DNA of 64,000 nt from Deroplatys truncata (lineage: Eukaryota > Arthropoda > Insecta > Mantodea > Mantidae): positions 51,830,067 through 51,894,066 of the forward strand of contig CM060983.1 of assembly GCA_030765065.1 (NCBI GenBank), written 5' to 3'. The notes beneath the pieces are model-generated. The model was given only the letters and a program-made list of their open reading frames with translations. It was not told the DNA's origin and did not search any database. The translations under genes were made by a program, and so were the position numbers. Shown here piece by piece: positions 1-11,640 of the stretch (the stretch's first letter is position 1; every line of letters begins with the position of its first letter).

Positions 1-795
1 ATTGATGCAAGGGTCTCTCAGGCCCATGTTCTACTTGGAATGATCCCTAATTTCCTAATATCATCTCTGTACGTAAATAAATAATTAAAAATTGCACAGA
101 AGACACATGCTGCGTCTGGAAATGCTCAGGATATAGGCTTCGAGCTTCGGCTGCATTTCGGTGCGTCTCTGCACACACCGTAAACATATCCGTATGTTCG
201 TTATTGATGAACGCTTCTTTTTTGTATGAATGTCCTGGCTCGAACTGCATGCAGGCGACATTGCGACGCTTATCAGTAAGAAACTATCATGGAACCACAT
301 ACAGACAGCAGCACTACCTCAGTGACCTCTCGCTTCGCAACTGCACTGCACCTTTGAACATCAGTGATGCGGTAACTGCTTTTGCACGTATGTATATTTG
401 GACCACCGGTACATGTGTTAAATATATAACAGAATCCCATAATAGAAATTGTACTACTTTATCTCAAATTTTCAAACTTTTCCTCGATTATAAATCACTT
501 ATCATTTTCATATGGCAATACAGTATTTAAGTCAAAGCCGCTCATATGACAATAGAACTTAAAGTGAGACTATACATATAAAACAGTTAAATAAATTAGC
601 TTCATTTTGACAGAAAAGCATACAAAAACAAAAAGTTATCCTTTAGGAATTCTAGTATTACCTGATAGCAGATTGTTAATTAACGTTCCAAATCCTACAG
701 CACCTGAATACTCGTATTATAAAGTATGACTTTTTTTACTTTCCCTGGTACTTAACTATGGTATGCACAAGAAATATTATATTCCACACAGAGCG
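1..795. other. AT-rich sequence, nothing recognised
   Basis: Only short open frames are present and none resembles a known family. No repeat shared with the rest of the window was seen. Confidence 0.5.
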
Positions 796-799
796 ATAT

Positions 800-1228
800 A
801 GCTCCGCGGTAACATGTGAGGCTCGCATTCGAGAGGTCTCGGCTTCGACTCTCATTGACCGCCCATTCTAACCTTGGGTTTTTCGTGGTTTTCCCTGGTC
901 GACCGGCGAATGCTGGGGTGGTTTCTCATCTACCACGATTTCATATCCATCATTTCCGTTTCATTCCGTTTCTTTTTCATCTTTCAGTGTGCTTCTAGGT
1001 TTCGTGGCGTATTGCGGTGCCCGACAGATGGCACGGATACTTGCCAAAATGTAAGGCTGCCACCCGCAGACACTAGAGGGCTGCTTGGTCGACGGGTCAT
1101 TCATCACCTTCTCTAGGCAGCCCCGGCAGCGGGACGGGTCTTCGAGCCTGTAACTGTTAGGGACTTCCGCGCGTCTTTGTGGCCTGTCTGCCAGGGGCCT
1201 ATAGTCTCCTGTTAAATTAAATTGAGTT
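800..1228 (+). mobile_element. tRNA-derived SINE, family 1 copy
   Basis: The 5' part (about 800-870) resembles a tRNA head: an A-box-like stretch around gtaacatgtgaggctcgc and a B-box-like ggcttcgactc. The body (tttttcgtggttttccctgg, then a clean-up of pyrimidine-rich sequence and a gacagatggca stretch) recurs in the copies near 19.0-19.6, 20.4-21.0, 31.7 and 34.5-35.0 kb. The shared layout across five copies supports an interspersed SINE rather than a gene. The family name is not known to me. Confidence 0.65.
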
Positions 1229-1237
1229 TTATTTGGC

Positions 1238-1375
1238 ATGAAAGACCGGTAACTTTGCTGAGAGGCATCTTTATCAGGCTTGAGGTTCTTTTAGTGCCGT
1301 AAATTTACGACACGGGACCACCGGCTTTGTTTCCTTTCCGAAGGAAGCCATGCTAAGGATTTTTACGCATAGTCT
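1238..1375 (-). mobile_element. SINE family 2, 3' fragment
   Basis: The segment (gaaagaccggtaac, gcaccggcttt-like blocks, tttccgaaggaag) matches the 3' body of the copies at 1,725-1,955 and 27,333-27,600, but the tRNA-like head is missing. It is a truncated copy on the minus strand. Confidence 0.55.
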
Positions 1376-1724
1376 TCTGTGATTCTATCTTTTCATCCCT
1401 TCCTCCTGGTGGTAGCCACAATACATCTATGTAGGTCACAGTGTGTGAGGTGTCCCCTTCCGTTGTACAACCTATTGCACTCCATTCAACATTTCAACAA
1501 ACTTTCTGAGGTCCTCTTAACTATCCCCAAATAAGCACTTTACTGTCTTTACCGCTGACTTATGGTAGGTAACGATAGCGTTGTACTCCAGCCATAAATT
1601 TTAAATTGAGATTACCGAAATACATCTTTTGAGGTCCACTAATCCTCCTAAAAAGCATTTTTACGCCATCGTTTACCTAATAGGTAGAAAAAAAATGAGT
1701 TTTATGGACGCCCTTTAACTGCTA

Positions 1725-1957
1725 TGGTTCTTAGCGTCCCATTCTATATTGGGCGTGAAAGACCGGTAGTTTTGCTCAAAGGCCCCTTTATCAGGATTGA
1801 GGTTCTTTTGCGTACCGTAAATCTACGACAGGACCATTGGCTTTACTTCCCTTCCGAAGGATTTGTACGCCCGAAAAAATCCATCGCCCTCCACCGGGTT
1901 TGAACCCGCGACCTCGGGAACTAGAGGCTAGCATGGTAACCACTACACCACGGAGGA
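1725..1957 (-). mobile_element. tRNA-derived SINE, family 2 copy
   Basis: Read on the minus strand, the head at about 1,957-1,885 contains tggtgtagtggttacc (A box) and gcgggttcaaacccg (B box), a good tRNA-like pol III promoter. The body follows with gatggattttttcgg and ttcggaaggg. A second copy lies on the plus strand at 27,333-27,600. A bona fide tRNA gene is unlikely because the sequence continues as a shared repeat body. Confidence 0.7.
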
Positions 1958-1999
1958 CGACGAATAGGTAGACAAATGTTGCATTTCAACAACAAAAAA

Positions 2000-2538
2000 T
2001 CTGATGTGTTACACTCACATGACTTTCTCTACTCTTGTACAAAATATTTTTACAAACGCTTATTCTCCATCTACTTCATGTTAATCGAGATAAACATTTG
2101 CAGACTCTATCTTATTGCTAATTTTCTTGTAGATGTAAGGGGAATATATATTTACAAGGGCAATATAGAAACACAGTAGCCTTTAAGCACATGCATATCT
2201 CTTAATAGCTGGTTGTTAGGTGCAGCACCATTCCCATTTTCGAAAAATGCTCCATGTAAAGGGTAATCTGGAATGGGGGGATTTTCTTGAAAACCTTAGT
2301 GTCGCATTTCTGGAAGATACTGAACCTAAATACCAAGTTTAGTGTTTATCCGACTGTTGGTTTCTGAGTTATACTGTTCACAGGCACACAGACACACACG
2401 GACATGTTTCCAAAAATGCTTTTTTTTTTTTGGATTCAGGGGGTCTCAAAACATATACTTCCGGTGAAGTCTTGGTATCGAATTTTTGGGTGGAATACAA
2501 TACTTCCCCTACTTACTATACGTAGTAGAGAAAGTAAA
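2000..2538 (+). mobile_element. HINE-like repeat, internally deleted copy
   Basis: It begins tctgatgtgttacactcac and ends in a tactatacgtagta hairpin followed by gagaaagtaa. About 300 bp of the full-length body is missing. Subterminal inverted motifs actttctctact and agtagagaaagt sit near the two ends. A degenerate related stretch continues to about 2,770. Confidence 0.65.
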
Positions 2539-2779
2539 AATTGAAAACCAGGTTTCACTTGAAATGCATCCTCTCAAAAACATTTTATTTCATCGTCTAA
2601 GTTACGTAAAGCAAATACTGCATTTCACTCAGAAACTCGATATCGAGATTTCACAGGATTCTTTTTTGGATTCAGAAGACATCAAAAGGTTTTCATTGAT
2701 ATCTAGATAATGAACTTGTGGTTGGAATACCGTATTCCTTTACTTACCATAGGTGAGAGGTAGATGTGAACCTTTTTGC

Positions 2780-3235
2780 GTTCAATTGCACTTCCCACTA
2801 AAGATGAACTGCACTATGCGGCAGGGTTAAGTGGGAAGCAACAGCTGCCGATCGGTCGATGGAAAATGCAGTGGGGATGATATTGACAAGAGATGGGGAT
2901 TATCATATGTTCCGGTCATCCCTTAGACACGACACATTGCGGATTCCCATGGCAACAGACCCCTAACATCTGAAACGCGATCTATTCACACAATGCGGAT
3001 ACCACGTATGCATTCCATAACGCTCTTAGTCGACTGGGAATCTGACGTATCCGCATAACTAGCATTAAGAAGGATTTCTCGATGCGCTGGGGACCTAGAG
3101 AATACTTCGGCGTTCCCGACGGGTTGCATGTCACTGCTGACATCTGCAAACAAGAGCCATGTTGCCAACACGAGCCTCATAGCAGCGGACTTCCACGAGA
3201 AGAGCGTTCATGAGCGCCCTCTTACAGGACTATAC
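2780..3235. other. Unassigned single-copy stretch
   Basis: Less AT-rich than its surroundings. A 64-codon minus-strand frame (2,986-3,180) has no recognisable similarity. Nothing can be supported here. Confidence 0.4.
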
Positions 3236-4665
3236 AGAAAAAAATTACATTCACATGATTTTCTCTACCCTCTAGTTTATTAGTGGCTATAAAATTATTC
3301 TTACGAAAGTTTATTACTTTCTATACTACGTATAGTAAGTAGGGGAAGTATTGTATTCCACCCAAAAATTCGATACCGAGATTTCACCGGAAATACATGT
3401 TTTGAGACCCCCTGAATTTAAAAAAAAAAGCATTTTTTGAAACATGTCCGTGTGTGTGTCTGTGAACAGAATAACTCAGAAACGAACAGTTGGATAAACA
3501 CTACACTTGGTATTTAGGTTCAGTATCTTCCAGAGATGCGACACGAAGGTTGTCAAGAAAATCCCCACACCCCAGATTACCCTTTACATGGAACATTTTT
3601 CGAAAATTTTAATTTTCTCAAAAATGGCTCTGACGATATTGATTAAAATGTCATATGTTTAAGATATTTTCATGACAAATAAAATGTATATCTTGAATTT
3701 TCTGGGAATGTCTCCAAAAGTATTCTTGTGAACGACTTTTGCATAATTGGTAAACCATAAGAGATAGACAAAATTTTACTACACAAAAATGTAGATCGCG
3801 TTAAAATACACAATTTATGGCATATACACTTTTTGAGTGATCCATTTTCGAGATATTGCTTGTTATTCCCTTAAATTTTCCAATACTTATACTTTTTCTC
3901 AAATTCGTTATTTATTTATTTATTTTTTGTTTTAGTAATGCAAAGAGAATGGAATACTCCACATAGCAACCAGCTCTTAAAATATTTGATTATCCCTTAA
4001 AGCCTACCAATTCCCCTTGCACCTACAAGAAAATTAGCAATAAGATTAACATCTCGATTAACATGAAGCATATGGAGAATAAGCGTTTGTAAAAATAGTT
4101 TGTACAAGAGTAGAGAAAGTCATGTGAGTGTAACACATCAATTTTTTTTCTATCTACTTCATTTCTATCGAGATAAACCCCTGCACAAATAGCTGGCTTA
4201 CATGCTATGCTATACATACAAAAGGAGTAGTGACAGCTGGCCTTATTCTTTCCATGCAATTGTGAAAAACAACTGAATATCGACACGGTTTTAAAACAAT
4301 GACAAGGTATTGGAAAAATGCAACCTCTAATAACGGCTATCTCGAAAATGCCTGATACAAGATTATACAAAAATTGCTTCCGAATGAAGAAGACTTTGGC
4401 ACGCTATTCCCAGAAAAAAAACAAGATGTACATTTCATTTTCCATTTGAATATCTTTAATAGTTGGTATTTTAATCAAAATAATTAGAGCAAAATATTTA
4501 GAAAATAAAAAATTTCGAAAAATATTCAAAGTAAAGGGATGTTGAGGAAGCAGGACTTTCTCTAAAATATTCTTACCGCATTTTTTGGAAGATACTGAAG
4601 TTAAATACCCAGTTTGATTATCAGACTTTTCGCTTTTGAGTTTTGCTGTTCACACACACACGGAC
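3236..4665 (+). mobile_element. HINE-like repeat interrupted by a second copy
   Basis: The 5' part of a forward copy (3,236-3,313; attcacatgattttctctacc ... cttacgaaagttta) stops at 3,313. The same copy resumes at about 4,142 (ttctatctacttcat...). The intervening 827 bp is a complete copy in the opposite orientation. Comparison with uninterrupted copies at 14.2 and 22.4 kb shows the two pieces are contiguous there. Confidence 0.65.
3314..4141 (-). mobile_element. HINE-like repeat, full-length copy
   Basis: A complete 0.83-kb copy on the minus strand with ttactttctctactacg at its left edge and gagtgtaacacatca at its right edge. A short tgtgtgtgtctgtgaacag microsatellite sits at the family's fixed internal position. 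It has no coding capacity. It is inserted in another member of the same family, which defines the ends closely; no target duplication is evident. Confidence 0.7.
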
Positions 4666-5137
4666 TTATTTATAAAACTCCGATGTGATACATTCACATG
4701 ACTTTCTCTACCCTCTATCATTTATTAGTGGATATAGAAACTAGCTTATTTTTTCTGTCTGCTTCATTTTAATCCAAATAAACCTTTGCAGAAATAGCTA
4801 CATTACACATTTCAGTAATAATTAATAATAATAAGCTGCGTCCGAAAGAGCATTAGTTTCCATCTTATGATTTGTCTTTTATCAGTTCGTTTAACGATCC
4901 CGTCATCGTCTGCATTGTTTGTAATGGTATAGCTCACACTTCACATCTTGCATTCACATAAGTCATTCGGTTGCTGATATTTCTTATTTTTGCACATTTT
5001 GCGGTGAAATCCGTGTATTGCCAGGCCTATGATGCGATTGGTTGCTTCTGGTTCACTCCCTGTTCACCATGGCGTCGGAGGCGTAGAACTCTTCCTCAAT
5101 CTCTTTTTCTTTCTGTTTTCTTTTCTCTGTGACTTCC

Positions 5138-5551
5138 TTATATGGGTCTGTTGCCGGCAGTAGCCTCTTGTGTTTTTATTATATGTCCCTTTGATAATGT
5201 AATGTCTATATTCTCTTCCGCACCTGCACGATTATTAAAGGTGTACGGATTGTTAGAATTGTTTAAAATAAATAGTATATGAGTATGTATAAATTCTCCT
5301 AATTGGTCTCCTTTTATGTCGGGATTTTTGCTCCACCAGAGTGCCGATTTAGCATTGGCATCCATGGTAAATATTACTGAACTTTTGGGGTAGTTTCTTA
5401 TTACCTCCCTCGTTTTTTCCAAATATATCTCTATTTCATCCTTAAATTGGTAATATTAATTGCAAATAATATCACTATTGCCTCTATACGTCATCTCAAT
5501 ACACACCATATGTTCATCACAAAGTTGTGAGACTTTTAGAATTTGTATTTC

Positions 5552-5588
<37 letters not shown>

Positions 5589-5734
5589 GCAGCTTTAGGA
5601 TTATCGCCTTCCGATACGATCCTTATATTCGCTGGAATATGTAACACTTTTCCTTTATAGGTGTATGATTCTTGTATACAAATTATATAAATTTTTATTT
5701 CTTCTATTATTTTCCTCAATTCCATCATTACCAT
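5138..5734 (-). pseudogene. Non-LTR retrotransposon endonuclease (APE-like) fragments
   Basis: Two adjacent minus-strand frames look like an apurinic-type endonuclease. The first (5,456-5,734) carries an IICIQES segment, as in the catalytic strand of APE endonucleases. The second (5,138-5,422) carries FTMDANAKSALWW and later NIDITLS, matching the N-x-H/D-A-N and terminal D-x-T regions. A frame break and an ATT microsatellite (5,557-5,588) separate them. The enzyme would nick target DNA for target-primed reverse transcription; this copy is dead. Confidence 0.6.
5557..5588. repeat. (ATT)n microsatellite
   Basis: About ten consecutive att units inside the decayed endonuclease frame. Translated on the minus strand they give a run of isoleucines, which shows the frame is not functional. 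Confidence 0.9.
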
Positions 5735-6333
5735 TTTACCATTCTGTGCATTAATTTGTCCAGGTCCTCCAGGAAGAGGGTTTCTCTGACCAACGTATAG
5801 GCCATTCTACTTGGTGTATATTTGCTCGCGCCTATTGCTCTTTTGATGTATCTAGCTTTCACTTTTTCTAACCTCTCCAACTCGTTGGCCGTGAGCTTTT
5901 CCCATACCAGTTCTATCCCGCAGGTGGCGATCCCTGTCTCGAATAGTCTCATAGCTGTGTCTAATTTTAATGCTGTTATGTCCTTGATATTGCACATAGC
6001 TCTTATAGCTGCTGCCGCCCTGTCTTGCACATGTGCGCTGAAAGACTTTGCGGTTGGCTGCAATGTTATGCCTAAGTATTTGAATTTGTTCACCAATCTC
6101 ATCGGTTCTTCTCCTAGCTTTAGGTTGCCACTTGCCGCTACTCTTCCATCTCTCCTGAAGACCATTTGTACTGTCTTGTTTATCGCATACTCACTTTTCG
6201 TAGCCCATCTTTGCACTGCGTCTAATCTATGCTGTATGTCTTCTTTGTTTTCTGCTCCAATGGCTATGTCGTCCGCATACATTATCAGTGTGGTCCCGTT
6301 GGTTGCTTCCCAATGTCTGCCGTCATTAAACAT
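5728..6333 (-). pseudogene. Non-LTR retrotransposon reverse transcriptase, C-terminal part
   Basis: A 201-residue minus-strand frame starts just upstream of the palm motif YADDIAIGA (about residues 19-27), the catalytic aspartate pair of reverse transcriptases. The thumb-like NKFKYLGITL (about 83-92) follows, then the RAMCNIKD...RLFETGIATCGIELVWE segment typical of the region after the RT of Jockey/R1-type elements. The N-terminal RT is missing: the frame ends against the mariner at 6,343. The endonuclease pieces lie downstream of the RT, opposite to the usual EN-RT order, so this locus is rearranged. Confidence 0.75.
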
Positions 6334-6342
6334 TTCATTATA

Positions 6343-7070
6343 CGAGGGCAGTCTAGAAAGTCCCAGACGTTTTGGCCTATCGTGGCGATGAGTAGGGCTA
6401 GAACCGCCATCTTGGTGTCAGAACGTTCCTAAATTCAGTACGCATCCAGCCGTGGTAGCGTCATGACTGTGCCTTCCTTACTGTGCTCTCTGTGAGTTGT
6501 TAAAATGTGCACTGCAATAGAAAATCCCGCCACTTGTGAAGTACGGTTGGCTAAAAAGAACAAACCAATTGAAATTTATCGTCAACTTTGTGATGTTTAC
6601 AGGCAGGGAATAATGAGTGAAAGCCGAGTCAGGCAATGGTGCATTGATTTTAAAAATGGCCGTACCAATGTTCACGACGAGGATCGCAGTGGTAGGCGTA
6701 GCTTTATGACTGATGAACTGTCAATACAAATCAATGACAAAATTCGTGAAAATAATCGTTTCACGATTACAGAACGTTCGGAACATTTTCCCCAAATTTC
6801 ACGAAGTTTAGTGCATCAAATTGATGCTTTGATACTGACGCTGAACTGCATGCCGGTGTAAACCAGTGGTTGAAGTCGCAGGCGGCAGATTTCAACAGAG
6901 AGGGTATTGAAAAACTTGTGCCACGGTATGATAAATGTCTCAATTTGAATGGCGATTATGTAGAACAATAGCTTAAGAGTGTACCTTTCAAATATAGATA
7001 ATAAACGTTGATATTTGAATTTTGTTAATTGTTTATTTCAAAACGTCTGGGACTTTCTGGATTACCCTCG
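6343..7070 (+). mobile_element. Non-autonomous mariner with terminal inverted repeats
   Basis: The 5' end reads cgagggcagtctagaaagtc and the 3' end gactttctggattaccctcg, giving roughly 30-bp imperfect inverted repeats. A TA precedes the left end; the right flank is ag, so one copy of the TA is mutated or lost. The 728-bp element retains both ends of a mariner transposase but none of the DD34D catalytic core. Confidence 0.75.
6505..6965 (+). pseudogene. Mariner transposase, internally deleted
   Basis: The N-terminal 100 residues include PIEIYRQLCDVYRQG and the SESRVRQWCIDFKNGRTNVHDEDRSGRR linker, the DNA-binding helix-turn-helix region of mariner/SETMAR transposases. After residue 108 (SLVHQI) the sequence jumps to the family's C-terminus in another frame (about 6,890-6,970, REGIEKLVPRYDKCLNLNG). 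All three catalytic acidic residues are missing, so it could at most bind its own terminal repeats. Confidence 0.75.
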
Positions 7071-7659
7071 AGATACAAAGGGAACAGCGGTATTCAAATG
7101 TTTAAGAATTGGAAGCTATATGCAGGCCTTAAAATTCCATACTGTCAACAAGAAAACAACAACTGAATGTTGACAGGACTTTAAGAGAATGACTAAGATA
7201 TGAGGTATTCCCAGGAAATTCAAGATGTACATTTTATCTGTCATGTGAATATCTTTAATACTGGTATTTTAATCAAGATCGTTTGAGCCATTTTTTAGAA
7301 AATAAAAAATTTCCGAAAATGTTCCATGTAAAGCGTAATTTGGGGTGGGGGAATTTTCTTGAACTTCTTCGGGTAGTATCTTTGGAATTGAACTTTAATA
7401 CCAAGTTTGGTGTTGATCCGGCTTTTCGTCTTTAGTATATTACTCATACACACAAGGCTTTTTTCTAAAACTCCTTTATTTGGTTTCAGGGGTTCCAAAA
7501 CATGTATTTCCGGTAAAATCTCGGTATAGAATTTTTGGGTGGAATGCAAAACCTTCTCTACTTGCTGTGTACGTGGTAGAGAAAATAAAAATCTGATGTG
7601 ATAAATGCACACTACTTACTCCAACTGATTATATTACTATACTAATCAAATGCATGCGA

Positions 7660-8550
7660 GTTTTGAAGTAGGTGTATTGAAGGAGGAGTTGTATTTTATT
7701 TCGACTGTTGGGAAGTCGAACTTGAAATAGTTGCAACCGCACGTATGGTAAAATGTTTCCGGTAGCCTTCACCCCAAGTTTAAAAATATTAACTTTGTAA
7801 TTTGACTGTTTCTTTAAATATCATATATTTATGTTTGCCTCGGCTGCGTCAGTATTAATTTGTAGACACATAAATTTCTTAACAGGGCGTGGTGCGGCTG
7901 AAGAATGTAGGCTTACACACATTATAATTTTTACTTCACTCCTTTTATTAATCCTTGACACGATTTAAATAACACTTCACTGTGAGATTATTTATTAATT
8001 ATTTGCACTTTTTAATACGTAAACTATTTTTGTCTCGCACAAAATACGTATTAAACTTCTCGAGGACGCGTCTCGCGTCCGGTTAGGAACGCTGTCTGCT
8101 AGCAACTGACTTCTGAATTTGTACAATTTGCTCTATTTCAGATTCTGATTGGATAATCCTACTCCATTAGAATACTTTTATTTAACTTAAGCTTTTTTCT
8201 GGTTGTTGATTGGCTATTTAATAATCTGTCTCAAAAATTACATTATTGTTGCTCCAAGAATTACCAGTAGCATTATTAAAATTTCTAATTCATTATTGCC
8301 TCAAGGTTACCTAATTGTTAGCAACTTTTAACCTATTATTCTCGCAGATACTACATTAAAAAATTACATAATACATTCACATAGCATTATTAAACATATA
8401 CTCAATAATATAAACTTTAACACAATGACTGTTACACACATTTTTATATGTTATTCCATACACATATTGTTCTAAGGTGGACTGTTATTATATTTTACAT
8501 TATATAATTAGACCGAGATCTTTTAAGTGTTAAAAACACTTCCTCAGTTT
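7660..8550 (+). mobile_element. Solo LTR, family A (883 bp) with 4-bp target duplication
   Basis: The unit at 7,664-8,546 begins TGAAGTAGGTG and ends CTTCCTCA (TG...CA). It is flanked by gttt at 7,660-7,663 and gttt at 8,547-8,550. A second copy is at 16,071-16,992. Size, TG...CA ends and 4-bp duplication fit a Gypsy-type solo LTR left by recombination between two LTRs. The strand is arbitrary: the complement also starts with TG. Confidence 0.7.
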
Positions 8551-8577
8551 TCAATCACCTTACGCTATTCACTATAT

Positions 8578-9370
8578 ATTACTTTCTCTACCATGTACCT
8601 AGTAGGTGGAGAAGGTATTGCATTTCAACCAAAAGTTCGATTTCAGCTTTGCTGCGAAAATGCATGTCTTGGGACCCCTAATAAACAACATTGTTTCGTA
8701 AAAGGCCTAAATTACACTTTATATGGGAAATTTTGATTTTCTCAAAAGTGGCTCTAATGATTTGGATTACAATACTGTATACCTTAAGATATTTATATGA
8801 AAAATAAAACATATCTTGATTTTTCTGGAAAAATCCTCTTCATTCAGAAGGAATTTTGTATAATCTTGTATCACTGCCAAACAAAATGTACTACATATAC
8901 AAAAAACCGTAGATCTCTTTAAAATACACAATTTATTTCAAATAACGTTTTTATGGCATTGGATATTTCCGAGATATTCATTATTATTAGTTTAACTTGT
9001 CAATACTTGGTCTTTTAAAGTACTTTAGCTATTCTGTTTTTTCTCACGATTTTATGGAAAGAGTATGCAATTGCAAGACCAACGTGAGGCGATCCGCTTT
9101 TAAACATCTGACTAACTTCCTTGTACGTAATACGAAACGAGTAATGAAACTATTTCTGCAGAGATGTATCACTTCAAAATCTTGACCTGGTATAATTCAA
9201 TAGTGCCTGAGCTAAATACGAAATCTTCCAATTTTTCGTTTTTGAGTTATGTTGTTCACAAACAGACACAGGGACCTTTCTCTAAAAATAATTTTTTGGG
9301 GGGTTCAGTGGTGTGGTATACCGCTGAAATCTCAATATGAAATTTGTATAATGAAATATAAAAATAAATT
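8578..9370 (-). mobile_element. HINE-like repeat, degenerate copy
   Basis: It starts ttactttctctacc and keeps the internal blocks tcaaaagtggctctaatga, atatcttgatttttctgg and acagacacaggg, but is heavily diverged and rearranged compared with the 23.1-kb copy. Confidence 0.55.
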
Positions 9371-10638
9371 AGAAGTTAAATATTGTGTGATAAATTTGTA
9401 CTTATGAAAATTAATTATAAGGGTTGGAGACTATCACGTAACTATATTTAAACGAAAATACCGGATTGGTTCCGCTTAAGAGTACCGATAGCCGAAATTT
9501 GGTCAACATTTCAAAAAATTGAAATTAGTTATTATGTCCAAAAAATACTTTGAAACTTTAGCTTCAATTAAAATACTATGAGTTTTTTTCTCTTGGAGCC
9601 TTTTAAATCTTTAAAATGTTGTCCATTTAAAATAACCAGAGCACACGACCTAATATGCTGTACATATCTACTTGCAATGATTTTTACTCGACATTTATTT
9701 TTCTTACACTTCTGCGCATTCAAAATGTTTCATATGATACAGTTTGTAACCAATATTGCTCGAATTTTCAGTAGAAATTTGAAAGAATAAATTAAAGAAT
9801 TTCCATATGGTTTTTGCTACACTCTAAATAGCTCAGGATATGACATAATTAATTCGACCACAGAAGACAAATTTTTACAACATTATTTTTAAACATTTAA
9901 AGTTGTTCTGAAACAACCAGAAGTGCAAAGATTTCCATCTGTTAGCTTTGTGTATTATTATTTTAATAATGGACAGTATTTTTATTTTTTCAAAATTGCG
10001 ATTTCTGCATTGTTTGCAACACCTGATTAATTAGTATAAAAGTAAAATAAAATGTTTTTCCAACAACTATTAAAGATATCTACACGAAATTTAAAATACA
10101 CTTATAATTGAAGAGCTTATTTCTAAAGTGTCTTAAACCCATCATAAAGTAATCTCCAGAAAATGTTTTTTTTTTATTCTCAGATATAAATTTCAATTAG
10201 TTACAATTATGAGTTATGATTTTTAACTGTATTGTCGATATTGGTACTGATTCACCAAATCTCTCACTATTAGAAATAGCCACATGATTGTTAAGAAGTT
10301 TCTGAGGTAAAAATCATTTACAAATTATTGCTACTCGATTTTCACAAATCAGGGATTTAAACTGTTTAGAAATACAAGATTTTGACACGTGATTGAGAAA
10401 CATGTAGATTACTTTTTGCTACGAAATACGGTATGACACAGAAGTCATTGATAAATAGGGAAATATTCTAAGCGGAAATTACAAACATATTTTGTTTACA
10501 GTTTTTATACTTACATTTTATAATTAAGGGCGAGGTAGAGCATGAAAAGCTAGCAATGCCACACTTAGTTTATGACAAACATAAGTAAAATAAATTATTT
10601 ATTAATATTATTTTTTTTGTTATAAACTGAAATTCTGT
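9371..10638. other. AT-rich, nothing recognised
   Basis: Low-complexity AT-rich DNA with no frame longer than 70 codons and no recognised repeat. Oligo-T and oligo-A runs are common. Confidence 0.5.
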
Positions 10639-11640
10639 TTACAATGTTTTCACCACCATAATGCAGTCCATTTTTTTAAGACAGTCCCTCACTCGATCCT
10701 GACATTCTTCCGTCACTCTTAAAAGTGTTTCAGGTGGGATAATGTGAATAGTGTGGGTTATTATTTGTTTCAAACTATCTATAGTTGTATGGTCAGTTTG
10801 AGAAATATTCTGCTTTACATATGCCCACAGAAAAAAATCAAGGGGTGTAGGTCTGGTGGTTGGAGGCCACAACTGAGGTCCGCCATGCCCAATCCAGTGA
10901 GCATCGAACATCTCATTTAGTTTCTGCGAACAGTCAGAGCACATTCTTATCCGTTGATTCAGTGTTAAATCATGCAGGAACTCCATTAGACTGGTGTCTA
11001 GCAATTCCCGAAATGTGCACTGGTTTACATTTCCATCAAAGAAATGTGGTTCTACAACCAAATCACCAATTATTTCACATAAGACAATAATTTCTGGAGA
11101 ACCAGGTTATTAATTTCTCTCATCCATCTTGGGTTTTACTAGACCAGTACCGTGCTTTTTGTGTATATGCGTGCCCATCCAATAAGAATAAACATTCCTC
11201 AATACACAGGACATGCTGAGGGAAGAATCGATTACCACGTAAACGCTGTGTGATCCAGTTGTAATATTTGCCTTTTGAGTGGATTTTCTTCGTGCATTGT
11301 ATGTAGGTGCTCTGTTTCGAAGCGCTGGAAACGTGCTGATTTTAGTATTCAACGAACAGATTCTCTACTGATCTCCAGCCACATAGCGCATTGACTTTAA
11401 AGGGCTGGCCGTCGTCCTCGCAACCACATTTACTGAATTATTTTCGTTGTAGCAGATTTGGGACGACCAGTTCCTTTCTTGTTGAGCACAGTGCAAGTTA
11501 TTTTGAATTTACACAATATTTTAGCAACATTCTGGAATGTTTGGATGATAAAACTAGTCTGCAGCTTCTCTTATTGTTCTATGATTGCCCCACAGAGCAG
11601 TTAGCTCCACTGGCTGTTCAGGACTTCACGTGATCCTTTC
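10639..11640 (-). pseudogene. DUF4817-type (Tc1/mariner superfamily) transposase remnant
   Basis: On the minus strand the most intact frame (11,061-10,639, 140 aa) contains EPHFFDGNVN, HWIGHGGPQLWPP, TPLDFFLWAYVK and a long helical C-terminus, matching the catalytic C-terminal half of insect DUF4817-associated transposases. The WPP..TPLDFFLW motif carries the third catalytic acid. The second catalytic region (usually QHDGAPAHF) is changed to SDCSQKLNE, so activity is lost. Upstream fragments in other frames (11,110-11,640) include NKKGTGRPKSATT, the linker after the helix-turn-helix. At least four frame breaks are present. Confidence 0.7.

Larger units (their letters stand above)
4678..7588 (+). 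mobile_element. HINE-like repeat split by a 2.2-kb nested insertion
   Basis: The 5' end is at 4,678 (gatgtgatacattcacatgac) and runs to about 4,825, where it breaks after cattacacatttca. Its continuation (agatacaaagggaacagcg...) resumes at 7,071 and ends with ggtagagaaaataaa at 7,588. The comparable uninterrupted sequence is at about 45,200-45,270. The gap is filled by a non-LTR retrotransposon fragment and a mariner. Confidence 0.6.
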
